The notes beneath the pieces were generated by a model. The model was not told where the DNA came from, did not search any database, and saw nothing but the letters and a program-made list of their open reading frames with translations. From G963556115 sp963677015 (lineage in GTDB: Bacteria; Planctomycetota; SZUA-567): DNA of 64,000 bases. The stretch covers positions 558,001 to 622,000 of the forward strand of contig OY781533.1 in the NCBI GenBank assembly GCA_963677015.1, in the 5' to 3' direction. The translations under genes were made by a program, and so were the position numbers. Shown in pieces: positions 18,558 to 26,795 of this stretch; positions within the stretch are counted from its first letter, which is position 1, and the number at the start of each line of letters is the position of its first letter.

Positions 18558-20348
18558 ATGCATAAGAAAAGATTAATAATAATCCAGTGTCTGGTAATAT
18601 TAACTATCTGCATCATGCTGTGCAGTTGTGCCGAGCTTGATGTTGACGAGTTTGCGGTGAGTATTAATGATGATGGAAATGTGGAAAATCTTGATCCTGA
18701 TGAAATCAGTGAGCCGGTGAAGGATATGTTTGTTGCTCCTGAAACCTCTATTGTTCCTCCGATATCGATAGATGATATAAAGAAGAATATGGATGATATT
18801 AAACTGTTGGAGGAGGTCAGTCAGGTTGAGGAGGTTGACTCAAGTCTGGCGGGTGATGTATCTCAGGTCAGCGGAGTCACGGAGAACGGGAAGATCAAGT
18901 TTACGATATCATCAGCTATTTCTACTGCCTTGAAGAACAATCATGATATTGCCGCGGAATCACTTCAGCCGGCAATTACAAGAACAAATGAAGATGTTGA
19001 GCGGGCTGCGTTTGATCCAAGTATATCGGCTAATATTCAGAAGCAATTTATGGATCAGGACTATACATATAACAATACCGCAGGAACCGAGACCGAGGAT
19101 CTGGGGCAGGATACGACACAGGTTGAGGTGGCGCTGCAGCAGTACCTCCCAACCGGTACTACACTGGAACTGGGCTATGAGATGGTGTATGATTCTGACG
19201 CGACCAGATATGCTGCACGAGGTAATTCTGAGTTGCAGAAATCATATGACCAGACTCAGGGGATGGAGTTTTCAGTTACTCAGAAACTGCTGCGAGGTTT
19301 TGGGCTGGATGCTAATCTGGCAAAGTTGCGTCAGGCAAGAATCAATAGTGATATTTCCTACTGGGAATTCTATGGTTATGTGGAGAATTTTGTCGCAGAG
19401 GTCGAGGTCGCTGTCTGGGATTATATCTATGCGATAGAATCTGCGCGTATTCTCAGAGATTCTCTGAAGCTAACAGAGCAGGACTATCAGGATACTCTTA
19501 AAATGATAGAGTATGGAAAACTGGCTGTAAGCAATAAATATGCACCGCTATCGCGGATCGCACAGACCCGTCAGCAACTGGTCAGTGCTATGAATAGCGT
19601 CGTTCAGGCAAGAGTCAGTCTGTTGCAGCTGCTAAGTCCTAACGATCCGGATTACTGGTCTCAGGATATTGATATGTCTTTTGATCTGTTGCCAGATAAT
19701 GATAGTATCGGTCCCTGTCCGGAGCATATTCAGCTTGCCCTGAAGCGAAGACCGGATATTCATGAAGCATTACTGGAGATTAAGGCTGATGAGCTACAGG
19801 TTGTTTATACCAAAAACGGCTTGTTACCGGAGCTTGACTTCTTTGCAAGTGCTGGCTGGTCACATTATAGTCAGGTCTTCAAGAATTTTGAAGCCAGCAG
19901 TAACAGCAATTCGGCGGCTAAGTATGCTTTCGGATTGAAATTTCAGTATAACTTTGGTTCCAGAGCTGAGAGAGCGGAGCATCGAAGTGCCCAATTAACA
20001 CATGCTCAGGCCAAGCAGGCGCTGCTAAATCAGCGGACTTTGGCGGTAAAGGATGTAACAGCGGCATATGCCGATTTGCGCAGTGCGTTAGGTAATATCA
20101 AGAATTACAGTCTTACCAGAATAGCGATGACCAAAAATTATGAAGCCGAGAAGAAATTATTGCGCGGGGGCAATGCAACGACTTATCAGGTGGCGCAGGC
20201 GCTTGATGACATGCAGTCGAGTCAGCTTGATGAACTTAATGCGGTTGTTGAATTTCGTAAAGCACTGGTACAGATGTTCTTGAGTGATTCTTCAATTTTA
20301 CAGCGGCGTGGTATTAATCTGCATGCACCAGTTAATAGTAGAAATTAA
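18558..20348 (+). CDS. TolC-type outer-membrane efflux lipoprotein
   Basis: Outer-membrane exit channel of the peptide export system, 596 residues. The N-terminus MHKKRLIIIQCLVILTICIM followed by LCSC is a lipoprotein signal with the lipid-attached Cys in the lipobox. The rest has the two repeated helical-barrel segments of the outer membrane efflux family (SAISTALKNNHDIAAESL near residue 115 and LALKRRPDIHEALLEIKADEL near 395). An acidic, poorly conserved stretch of about 80 residues follows the signal. The ATG at 18558 has CAGG at good spacing; an in-frame GTG lies at 18549. Together with HlyD and the ABC proteins it makes a complete type I secretion system, which shows the cell has an outer membrane. 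Confidence 0.88.
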   Translation: MHKKRLIIIQCLVILTICIMLCSCAELDVDEFAVSINDDGNVENLDPDEISEPVKDMFVAPETSIVPPISIDDIKKNMDDIKLLEEVSQVEEVDSSLAGDVSQVSGVTENGKIKFTISSAISTALKNNHDIAAESLQPAITRTNEDVERAAFDPSISANIQKQFMDQDYTYNNTAGTETEDLGQDTTQVEVALQQYLPTGTTLELGYEMVYDSDATRYAARGNSELQKSYDQTQGMEFSVTQKLLRGFGLDANLAKLRQARINSDISYWEFYGYVENFVAEVEVAVWDYIYAIESARILRDSLKLTEQDYQDTLKMIEYGKLAVSNKYAPLSRIAQTRQQLVSAMNSVVQARVSLLQLLSPNDPDYWSQDIDMSFDLLPDNDSIGPCPEHIQLALKRRPDIHEALLEIKADELQVVYTKNGLLPELDFFASAGWSHYSQVFKNFEASSNSNSAAKYAFGLKFQYNFGSRAERAEHRSAQLTHAQAKQALLNQRTLAVKDVTAAYADLRSALGNIKNYSLTRIAMTKNYEAEKKLLRGGNATTYQVAQALDDMQSSQLDELNAVVEFRKALVQMFLSDSSILQRRGINLHAPVNSRN

Positions 20349-20387
20349 CTTAATATTATGACAATTATTTGGATTTTTCTGTGAGTT

Positions 20388-20417
20388 TACCGGTGTGTTG
20401 TAATACACCGGTATTTT
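20388..20417 (+). terminator. Terminator of the RiPP export operon
   Basis: TACCGGTGT (20388-20396) pairs with ACACCGGTA (20405-20413), followed by TTTTAAATTTT. It separates the export genes from the precursor region. Confidence 0.75.
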
Positions 20418-20547
20418 AAATTTTATAACCAGTTGTATTATGAATTTGTATTATTTGATATTTGACCTTGTTCAATTACAGGGTGGTGGTATAAGAAATA
20501 ATTGTGCTGCTATGATGTTAGATTTGTATAAGTAATTACTTTTGGAA

Positions 20548-20576
20548 TTGACAAATATGTAGGATGATTGTAAGAT
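20548..20576 (+). promoter_or_regulatory. Candidate promoter of the RiPP precursor operon
   Basis: TTGACA (20548-20553) and TAAGAT (20571-20576) are separated by exactly 17 bp. A transcript starting near 20583 would have a leader of about 270 nt before the precursor start. No other element is evident in the 430 bp between the preceding terminator and the precursor. Confidence 0.6.
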
Positions 20577-20853
20577 AACGGAGTTAAAAAAAAAAATCTA
20601 TCGGGAGTTATTTTATACTATAAGAAGTTTTTTATGGTGTATAATAGTTAGAAGCAGTAGGTCAATCGGTTAGTTTTTTTCACGATTGATATAGTGAGTT
20701 GCAATATATCTTTTAGTTGGAACTGTCGGTTAATTCAGATAGGCCTGCAGCATGGTTGTTTTTATTTAATATGTTGTTGTGTAATAAGATGCATTGTCTG
20801 GTCGGGCTGGCTGGATAATGATTTAAAATTTAAAATATCATAAGGAGAAGATG

Positions 20854-21249
20854 ATGAGCCAGTGGACAAAAGAAGAGATTGAAAGTCTGCGCGTTGAAAT
20901 TTCTAAGAAAGCGGCAACAGATGCAGAATTTCGTAAGGAAATTCTATCCAACCCCAAAAAGACTATTGAGAGTATTTGCGGTAAAAAAATACCAGAAGAG
21001 TTCTCTATTGATGTTATTGAGAATAAGCCCGGTGTTGTAAAGACTTTTGTCCTGCCAAACCTGATCTCTGATTCTCTGAGCAAGGAAGAAATGCTTGCAA
21101 TTGCCGGTGGAAGAAGTTCTACTGGAACTGCAACCACTCAGACCGCGGTTCAGACTACCACTGAGGTTACAACTGAAGAGACAACCAGTGAAACAACTGC
21201 TGAGGGTGAACTTGAAGTTGTTGTTGGTGGTGTGGTTGTACTTGTATAA
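20854..21249 (+). CDS. Proteusin-type RiPP precursor with NHLP leader
   Basis: Precursor peptide of 131 residues. Residues 1-86 form a nitrile-hydratase-like leader: helical Lys/Glu-rich start, the segment FRKEILSNPKKTIESICGKK, then VVKTFVLPN and the processing end LSKEEMLAIAGG. Cleavage after Gly85-Gly86 leaves a 45-residue core (coding 21112-21246). The core has no Cys, Lys or Asn. It starts with the only Arg, continues with a Thr/Glu-rich middle (14 Thr in the core) and ends in EVVVGGVVVLV (9 Val in the core). The ATG at 20854 is 6 bp behind GGAG; the ATG at 20851 is only 3 bp away. The maturation genes follow on the same strand. The leader family and double-Gly site are visible in the sequence; the product structure is inference. 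Confidence 0.9.
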   Translation: MSQWTKEEIESLRVEISKKAATDAEFRKEILSNPKKTIESICGKKIPEEFSIDVIENKPGVVKTFVLPNLISDSLSKEEMLAIAGGRSSTGTATTQTAVQTTTEVTTEETTSETTAEGELEVVVGGVVVLV

Positions 21250-21270
21250 TTACGCAAGAAAAAACCTTTG

Positions 21271-21349
21271 CCATATAATGTTATATGGTGATTTGATATG
21301 ATTAATAATAGTCCGCCGGCTGCGTGAATAACCATGTGGTCTGCGGACT
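21271..21349 (+). promoter_or_regulatory. Stem-loops between precursor and maturation genes
   Basis: Two hairpins follow the precursor: CCATATAA/TTATATGG (21271-21278 and 21281-21288), and AGTCCGC/GCGGACT (21310-21316 and 21343-21349). The second is followed by a T/G-rich stretch, not a clean T-run. They may act as a partial terminator that keeps precursor levels above enzyme levels. Confidence 0.4.
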
Positions 21350-21396
21350 GTGTATTTGTGTTTGACGGTAATGTCAACTAGCAGGGTCGGTTATTG

Positions 21397-22914
21397 ATGT
21401 TTGAGAAATTTTTTACGTACTTTCAAGAATTTGACAGGCGATTTCAGAAATATATTGATGATTCAGGCGGTAGATATCAGCGGATTTTATATACACCTCC
21501 AGAAGAGGTAAATACTGCGTATCACCGGGATGTTGCCAATACTAAACGATTTTTAGAATATTATGTTAGTTGTAATGAATATCGTCAACGTTGTATGAAC
21601 GGTGAGGCGCAACAACTGGCCGATGAGTTCGGTATTGATGTTGATGCTGAGGCGATACGCCTGTTGTGGGATAATAGTCTTTCTTCACGGCGCGGTGCTT
21701 ACTGGCTTTACCGTACACCGGAGGTTGCCAGATATCAGTGTTTTCTTCAGGAAAAAATTCTGCATCGTACCTGTGTTCAGGAGGAGGAGGCCGTACCGGC
21801 AAATAATGTAATGCGTCTCTGGCGTGAGAGGCAGATAAAGCGCCTGCTGGTCGAGATGGGACCATCCAAGGCTGAAGCGGTTATTCATACTCCATTCAAT
21901 ATTGAGCTAAGTGACGGCTGTTCGGTTGGCTGCTGGTTTTGCGGGGTGAATGCTGGTGAAAAGGGAGATGATTTTAGCTATACACCTGAGAATGCCGGTT
22001 ACTGGCGGGAGCTGTTGCGTACAGTAAAAGAGGTTGTCGGCCCGGGAGCTGTAACTGGAACCTGCTATTATGCGACGGAACCGATGGATAACCCTAATTA
22101 TGAAGATTTTTGTAAGGATTATGCGGAAATACTGGGTCACTTCCCTCAGACTACTACCGCTGCTTCAACCCGAGACATTGAACGTACTAGAAAATTATTG
22201 ACATTATCACGGAAATACGGAACCAGTGTAAATCGTTTTTCAGTCCTCAGTCTGCCGATGTTTGAAAAGATCATGAGTTCTTTTACACCGCTGGAATTAT
22301 TGTATGTTGAGCTATTGATGCAGAATGTGGAATCAATCTCACCATTTGCCCTTGCAGGCAGAGCCGTTAAGAACAAGCATGTTCTTGATAAAACTAATGA
22401 GAAGGTCAATAGTACATTTAATGAGGAATCTTCGATTGCCTGTGCGACTGGATTTCGGTTAAATATCGTTAAACGGACAGTTAAACTTGTTACTCCTAAG
22501 CCGGCGAAAGATGATTATCCTGATGGTGAACTGGTGTATGAAACGGCAACATTCAGCGATATCGATTCATTGCGGGAAAATATGCTGCGTATGATAGAAA
22601 CATATCTGCCTGTACGTTTGCTGCCACGTGATCCGGTGGCTTTTTCTCCCTTTGCTAAGATAACGCTTGAAGGGAAGAAAATACATATTTCTACTGGCGC
22701 AACAGTACAGATAATTGATTCACCGGTTTTCCTGCCTTGTTATGACTATGTAAGAGCAGGGAATATGAGCGCTATTGAAATTGCTGAGAAAGTTAGTTCT
22801 GAGACTGATTATACTGAAGATGATGTATTGGAAGTATTGAATGAATTCTTTGAATCTGGTATATTGAACGAAGATCCTGAATTTTTCAAGAACAAAACTT
22901 ATAGTTTGATTTGA
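21397..22914 (+). CDS. Radical SAM RiPP amino-acid epimerase, PoyD/OspD type
   Basis: Converts chosen L-residues of the precursor core to D-residues by radical chemistry. The 505-residue protein carries the family signature LSDGCSVGCWFCGVNA, with the three cysteines binding the [4Fe-4S] cluster. A long N-terminal region of about 165 residues precedes it and may bind the leader. The start is the ATG at 21397; TTG at 21394 is in frame. It is the first maturation gene behind the precursor, as in known proteusin clusters. Characterised PoyD and OspD enzymes act on Val, Ile, Asn and Ala among others; in this core the Val-rich C-terminus is the obvious candidate target. Confidence 0.9.
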   Translation: MFEKFFTYFQEFDRRFQKYIDDSGGRYQRILYTPPEEVNTAYHRDVANTKRFLEYYVSCNEYRQRCMNGEAQQLADEFGIDVDAEAIRLLWDNSLSSRRGAYWLYRTPEVARYQCFLQEKILHRTCVQEEEAVPANNVMRLWRERQIKRLLVEMGPSKAEAVIHTPFNIELSDGCSVGCWFCGVNAGEKGDDFSYTPENAGYWRELLRTVKEVVGPGAVTGTCYYATEPMDNPNYEDFCKDYAEILGHFPQTTTAASTRDIERTRKLLTLSRKYGTSVNRFSVLSLPMFEKIMSSFTPLELLYVELLMQNVESISPFALAGRAVKNKHVLDKTNEKVNSTFNEESSIACATGFRLNIVKRTVKLVTPKPAKDDYPDGELVYETATFSDIDSLRENMLRMIETYLPVRLLPRDPVAFSPFAKITLEGKKIHISTGATVQIIDSPVFLPCYDYVRAGNMSAIEIAEKVSSETDYTEDDVLEVLNEFFESGILNEDPEFFKNKTYSLI

Positions 22915-22948
22915 GTATAGTTTAAAGTGAACAGCAGGGAGCCAGACG

Positions 22949-23818
22949 TTGTCAGACAGAAGGTTGATACCAATAAAAAAGGATAACGCGGCGGTTTATG
23001 AAGAATTATGTCCAGAGCATTGCCTGCAGATGTATCGGCGGTTTTCCGCCAGTAAGTGGTTTTCAGGATTTGGTATTCTTCTAGATGATAAACCGGTTGG
23101 GATGATTTTTGGTCTAGGTAATGAAACGCGGTCTTTTTGGTTGAAATCATTGGAAGTCTTGCCGGAAGTGATGTTTTCAGGCTCTGCGCAATTATTACTT
23201 GAAGCACTTGCCGAGCAGCTTAAACAACAAGGGTATAAAGAAATATTAGGTTATTTTACGCGTTATGCTGATTCGTCCGCGTTATGGCTGGAGAAGGAAT
23301 TGTCGGCATTCGGGTTTTCTTTGCCTCAAATATACAAAAAGGTTTACAAGTTGCCCTCAGCGGGGTTGCAGAAGACAGGACTGTTGCGGCTGGAACTTCC
23401 TGAATGGTCTAAGGTGGTGCCGTTTGCTGAACTTGACCGGGTATACTGGGAGAAGCTGCGATCCGGGAAAATACTATTTACCGAGGATCTTTCGCCGTTT
23501 GTACATGAGTATGATCCACAGACCAGTATTTTCCTGCTTAGAGATGATGCGGTGGTGGGATGGAATATCACACGTCGCATAAGTTCTCAGGTGGTATATT
23601 TCATGACGCTTTTTATCTGTGAGGAGTACAGGGTAAGTCCATTGGGAATACAGTTACTCGCTGAATCACTGCGTCTATATCTGGCTGATCAGAATAATCA
23701 ATATGGTATCTTTGGCGCCAGACCTGATAACAAGGAACTTTTTCGGTTTATTGAAAAGCGTTTCGGGAGACATTGTACTGATATAGCTGTTGATTATGAG
23801 ACAATATATTGTCTGTAA
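22949..23818 (+). CDS. GNAT-family acyltransferase-like RiPP maturase
   Basis: Protein of 289 residues with two GNAT-like halves; the second contains VVGWNITRRIS, VYFMTLFICEEYRVSPLGIQLL and a C-terminal GARPDNKELFRFIEKRFG typical of the acyl-CoA-binding and final strands. The start appears to be TTG at 22949 behind AGGGAG; no ATG lies near. GNAT enzymes in other proteusin clusters (selidamides) attach fatty acids to Lys or ornithine side chains. This core has no Lys, but its Arg can become ornithine through the arginase encoded next. An N-terminal acetyltransferase role is an alternative. The catalytic assignment rests on family and context. Confidence 0.7.
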   Translation: MSDRRLIPIKKDNAAVYEELCPEHCLQMYRRFSASKWFSGFGILLDDKPVGMIFGLGNETRSFWLKSLEVLPEVMFSGSAQLLLEALAEQLKQQGYKEILGYFTRYADSSALWLEKELSAFGFSLPQIYKKVYKLPSAGLQKTGLLRLELPEWSKVVPFAELDRVYWEKLRSGKILFTEDLSPFVHEYDPQTSIFLLRDDAVVGWNITRRISSQVVYFMTLFICEEYRVSPLGIQLLAESLRLYLADQNNQYGIFGARPDNKELFRFIEKRFGRHCTDIAVDYETIYCL

Positions 23819-23854
23819 GTATACTTCCGGTCTCGCTGTATTCCGGAGTTAAGA

Positions 23855-24760
23855 ATGATAGATAGTTGTAATATGAAGTGTTATTTTATCGAGGAACATC
23901 ATCAGGCCTTTGCAGTCTGGTCAGAGTATTTTAAGGAAAGCGGTTCTGCTTCCGGACTTCTGCATGTCGATGCTCATCCTGATTTGACCCCGCCTGTAAC
24001 CAGATCTGTCTTGAACCGTCAGCAGATAAACCTCTTGCCAATGGATTTGCGCCGAAAGTTTGTTGAAGAGCAGTTGCATATTGGTGATTTTGTTGTTGCC
24101 GGAGTGGTGTGCGGCTTTTTTCCGCTAGTATTCTGGCTTAGGCCGGACTTTGTCGGCGGTTTAGGATGCTGGTGTGAAACTGTTGAATACCGGAGTCTTG
24201 ATGAGGCGGAGCAAGATTTTGCAATCAAGTGTGTTTCACGAAAACAGCTTTCGGCAGGTTCAAAAAATCCCCGTGAATATCAGTATTCGGATAATAAATT
24301 TGATTATTATAATTTTCAGTATTCCTCCTCACCTCTGTTCCCGGAGAATATAATTCTGGATATAGAATTGGACTATTTCTCGTGTCGCCGACGTCCGGCG
24401 GTTTCCAGCAGGGTTGAGGTAACCGAGCAGGAATTTATAGCTTACAATAAAACCCCTTTTCATTATTTGAAGTTACACCATAATACCTGTTCCTGTGAGG
24501 AGGGTGGCAGGTATTATATTGTTTTTAACCCTTGGCAAGGTTCTGAGTTTATTCAAGGGGGGAATAATATGGAGTCCGTGCGGCGGAGGGTTGATGAATT
24601 TATCTTATATTTGAGCAGGCTTAAGGTCAAGCCATCGTTGGTTACAGTATGCAGGGCGGTAAAGAGTGGTTTTACGCCTGAAGCCTATTCTGAATATATG
24701 GAGTCTCTTCTAAGAGTTGAGTTGGACAGGCTTTTTGTCTGTGATTTTATTGATTTTTAG
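23855..24760 (+). CDS. Peptide arginase-like UPF0489 protein (OspR type)
   Basis: Ureohydrolase-fold enzyme of 301 residues expected to convert peptidyl Arg to ornithine and urea. The metal-binding motif HVDAHPDL supplies Asp39, His41 and Asp43, and ILDIELDYF supplies Asp169 and Asp173; an early His pair (residues 15-16) is also present. The UPF0489 family includes OspR, shown to make ornithine in a proteusin (landornamide) pathway. The precursor core has one Arg, exactly at core position 1, which gives this enzyme a single target. It is placed between the GNAT gene and two radical SAM genes. Confidence 0.85.
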   Translation: MIDSCNMKCYFIEEHHQAFAVWSEYFKESGSASGLLHVDAHPDLTPPVTRSVLNRQQINLLPMDLRRKFVEEQLHIGDFVVAGVVCGFFPLVFWLRPDFVGGLGCWCETVEYRSLDEAEQDFAIKCVSRKQLSAGSKNPREYQYSDNKFDYYNFQYSSSPLFPENIILDIELDYFSCRRRPAVSSRVEVTEQEFIAYNKTPFHYLKLHHNTCSCEEGGRYYIVFNPWQGSEFIQGGNNMESVRRRVDEFILYLSRLKVKPSLVTVCRAVKSGFTPEAYSEYMESLLRVELDRLFVCDFIDF

Positions 24761-24775
24761 CAATTAGGATTTTTT

Positions 24776-26704
24776 ATGAATCAGGATGCGCAGAACGGAG
24801 TAGATGTCTGCTTTATATCTATGCCATTTACAGCTGTATTCAGTCCCTCCATTGGTATTGCGTTACTGCAGGGAGCGTTACGCCGTGAAGGGTACAGTAC
24901 TACTGCTTATTACCCAAGTTTAGATATTATAAAATCAGGTATTGTCAGTGATAGTGAAAACGCTAATTTAATACGCAGTCAGTATTCGGAGTGGTTATTT
25001 GCTGAAGCTGCGTTCAGGGAAGCAAGAGCAGACAGTATGCTTTATTTGCTGGAATCCTGCCGTCAGACCAGACAGGATCCGACCGTTATTATCCCGCGTT
25101 TACAGGAGATAAAACAAAAAATACCTGAGTTTATTGAACATGCTGCGGACATTGTAATTGCCAGGAAACCACGGGTGGTTGCTGCTACTTCAATGTTTTT
25201 TCAGCATATAGCGTCACTGGCTGTATTGCGGCGGATAAAAGAAAAGTGCCCCGATATTATTACTCTCATCGGCGGGGCAAATTGTGATATGCCTATGGGA
25301 ATGGGCAATCACCGATATTTTAACTGGCTGGATTACGTCCTTGTCGGTGAGGCGGATAATGTTATTGTTCCTTTGACTGAACTGGCGTTGAAGTATGGGA
25401 CTAAAATGCCGCTGGAACTGATCCCACCTGGAGTGCTAGCTCCGGTACATAGACAAGCGGGTTATCCGGATGTCAGTTGGCGTTCGGTTCCTGATGATCT
25501 GGATAGTCTTCCGGTTCCGGATTATACCGATTATTTTGCGGAATTACAGCGTTGTGGTTTTGAAGGTGATGATAAGGTTATTTTGCTGGCAGAAGGGTCG
25601 CGCGGTTGCTGGTGGGCTGCAAATAAAATGGGCTGCAAATTTTGTTCACTAAATACCGCTCAGCATACGTATCGGATAAAATCTTCCGAAAAAGTAATGG
25701 AAGAACTCGGTGAATTTAATGAGAAATATACTTTTCATGGGATTGAATTCACCGATAATGCATTGCCGGTAAAATATTTTAGTTCGTTATTGCCAAAGCT
25801 TGCCGAAAAGAAAAATAAGAAACCGATTTTTTATGAAATCCGGGCTAATGGAATTACTCGGGGAAAAGCCGAATTATTACATAGAGCTGGAATTAAATCG
25901 ATGCAGATTGGAGTGGAAGCATTAAATGAGCAATTATTGAAAATAATGAACAAGGGAACAGAACTCTGGGAGAATATTCAGGCGCTTAAGTTCTGTGCCT
26001 GTGAAAATATTATTATATTCTGGAACTTACTTTTCAGCGTTACCGGAGAAAAAACGGAGTATTATTATGAAACTATTGAACTATCAAAAAAGTTGCTGCA
26101 TATAAATGCACCTACAGGTTTTGTGGTTATGCAGTATCACAGGTACAGCCCGTTTTTTAACGAGAAAAATGATCTGGTACCTCATTGGCGGTACGCTTAT
26201 CTTTATCCGTTGCCGCCGGATGGTATTGCTGAGATTGCATATTGCTATCTGGAGAAAAGTGATATTACTATCTTTGATACTCTGGGTACAAATGATCTTC
26301 TAGAAACGGAGTATTACGATTCATTGAAGGATATAGTCGCTTTCTGGAAATACTGCACTAAAAGAAATGGTGAGGTTGTGTTGATCGGGAATGATACTGG
26401 AGAGAAAATTACGGTTATAGATACTCGGCCGAAAATGATTAAAGGGGCTTTCAAAAAAGCTGTGGATACCGCAGTAAAGAAGGAGTATACGTTTAGTGGA
26501 ATTGAACGTGAACTGCTAATTGCCTGTGATCTGGCTCCGTTGGCGGAAGATGTGTATAAAAAATGGCCGGAACTAGGCAGGAAGATTATAGCTGACTTTA
26601 TTGCGAAGGATCTGGTTGTAGATACGGGAGGCAGAATAGTTGGGTTAACCATGATCAATCCTCAGAGTTTGCAGGCGCATGCATATAAGACTTTATTCAG
26701 TTGA
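24776..26704 (+). CDS. B12-binding-type radical SAM RiPP maturase, copy 1
   Basis: Radical SAM enzyme of 642 residues with an N-terminal cobalamin-binding-like domain (PSIGIALLQGALRREGY, IGGANCDMPMGMG, LVGEADN) and a cluster motif in SRGCWWAANKMGCKFCSLN. The spacing is C-x8-C-x2-C. By family it belongs with the RiPP maturation radical SAM protein 1 group, some of which are thought to methylate unactivated carbons. It has a C-terminal extension of about 180 residues without a recognised domain. A close paralogue follows directly, so the pair probably arose by duplication. The likely substrates are Val or Thr side chains of the core. Confidence 0.83.
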   Translation: MNQDAQNGVDVCFISMPFTAVFSPSIGIALLQGALRREGYSTTAYYPSLDIIKSGIVSDSENANLIRSQYSEWLFAEAAFREARADSMLYLLESCRQTRQDPTVIIPRLQEIKQKIPEFIEHAADIVIARKPRVVAATSMFFQHIASLAVLRRIKEKCPDIITLIGGANCDMPMGMGNHRYFNWLDYVLVGEADNVIVPLTELALKYGTKMPLELIPPGVLAPVHRQAGYPDVSWRSVPDDLDSLPVPDYTDYFAELQRCGFEGDDKVILLAEGSRGCWWAANKMGCKFCSLNTAQHTYRIKSSEKVMEELGEFNEKYTFHGIEFTDNALPVKYFSSLLPKLAEKKNKKPIFYEIRANGITRGKAELLHRAGIKSMQIGVEALNEQLLKIMNKGTELWENIQALKFCACENIIIFWNLLFSVTGEKTEYYYETIELSKKLLHINAPTGFVVMQYHRYSPFFNEKNDLVPHWRYAYLYPLPPDGIAEIAYCYLEKSDITIFDTLGTNDLLETEYYDSLKDIVAFWKYCTKRNGEVVLIGNDTGEKITVIDTRPKMIKGAFKKAVDTAVKKEYTFSGIERELLIACDLAPLAEDVYKKWPELGRKIIADFIAKDLVVDTGGRIVGLTMINPQSLQAHAYKTLFS

Positions 26705-26795
26705 TATTATTATGTCGTCTTGTTTTTAAGGTGTCAGTTATATTTTATAAATGGTTTTAAGGTGTTTTGCTGGTAAATTAGTATAGGGTTAATCA

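Noticed and set aside
20854..21249. Lanthipeptide or sactipeptide class for the precursor
   Set aside because: The core has no Cys and no LanM, LanB or SPASM-type sactisynthase gene is present; the leader and enzymes indicate a proteusin.
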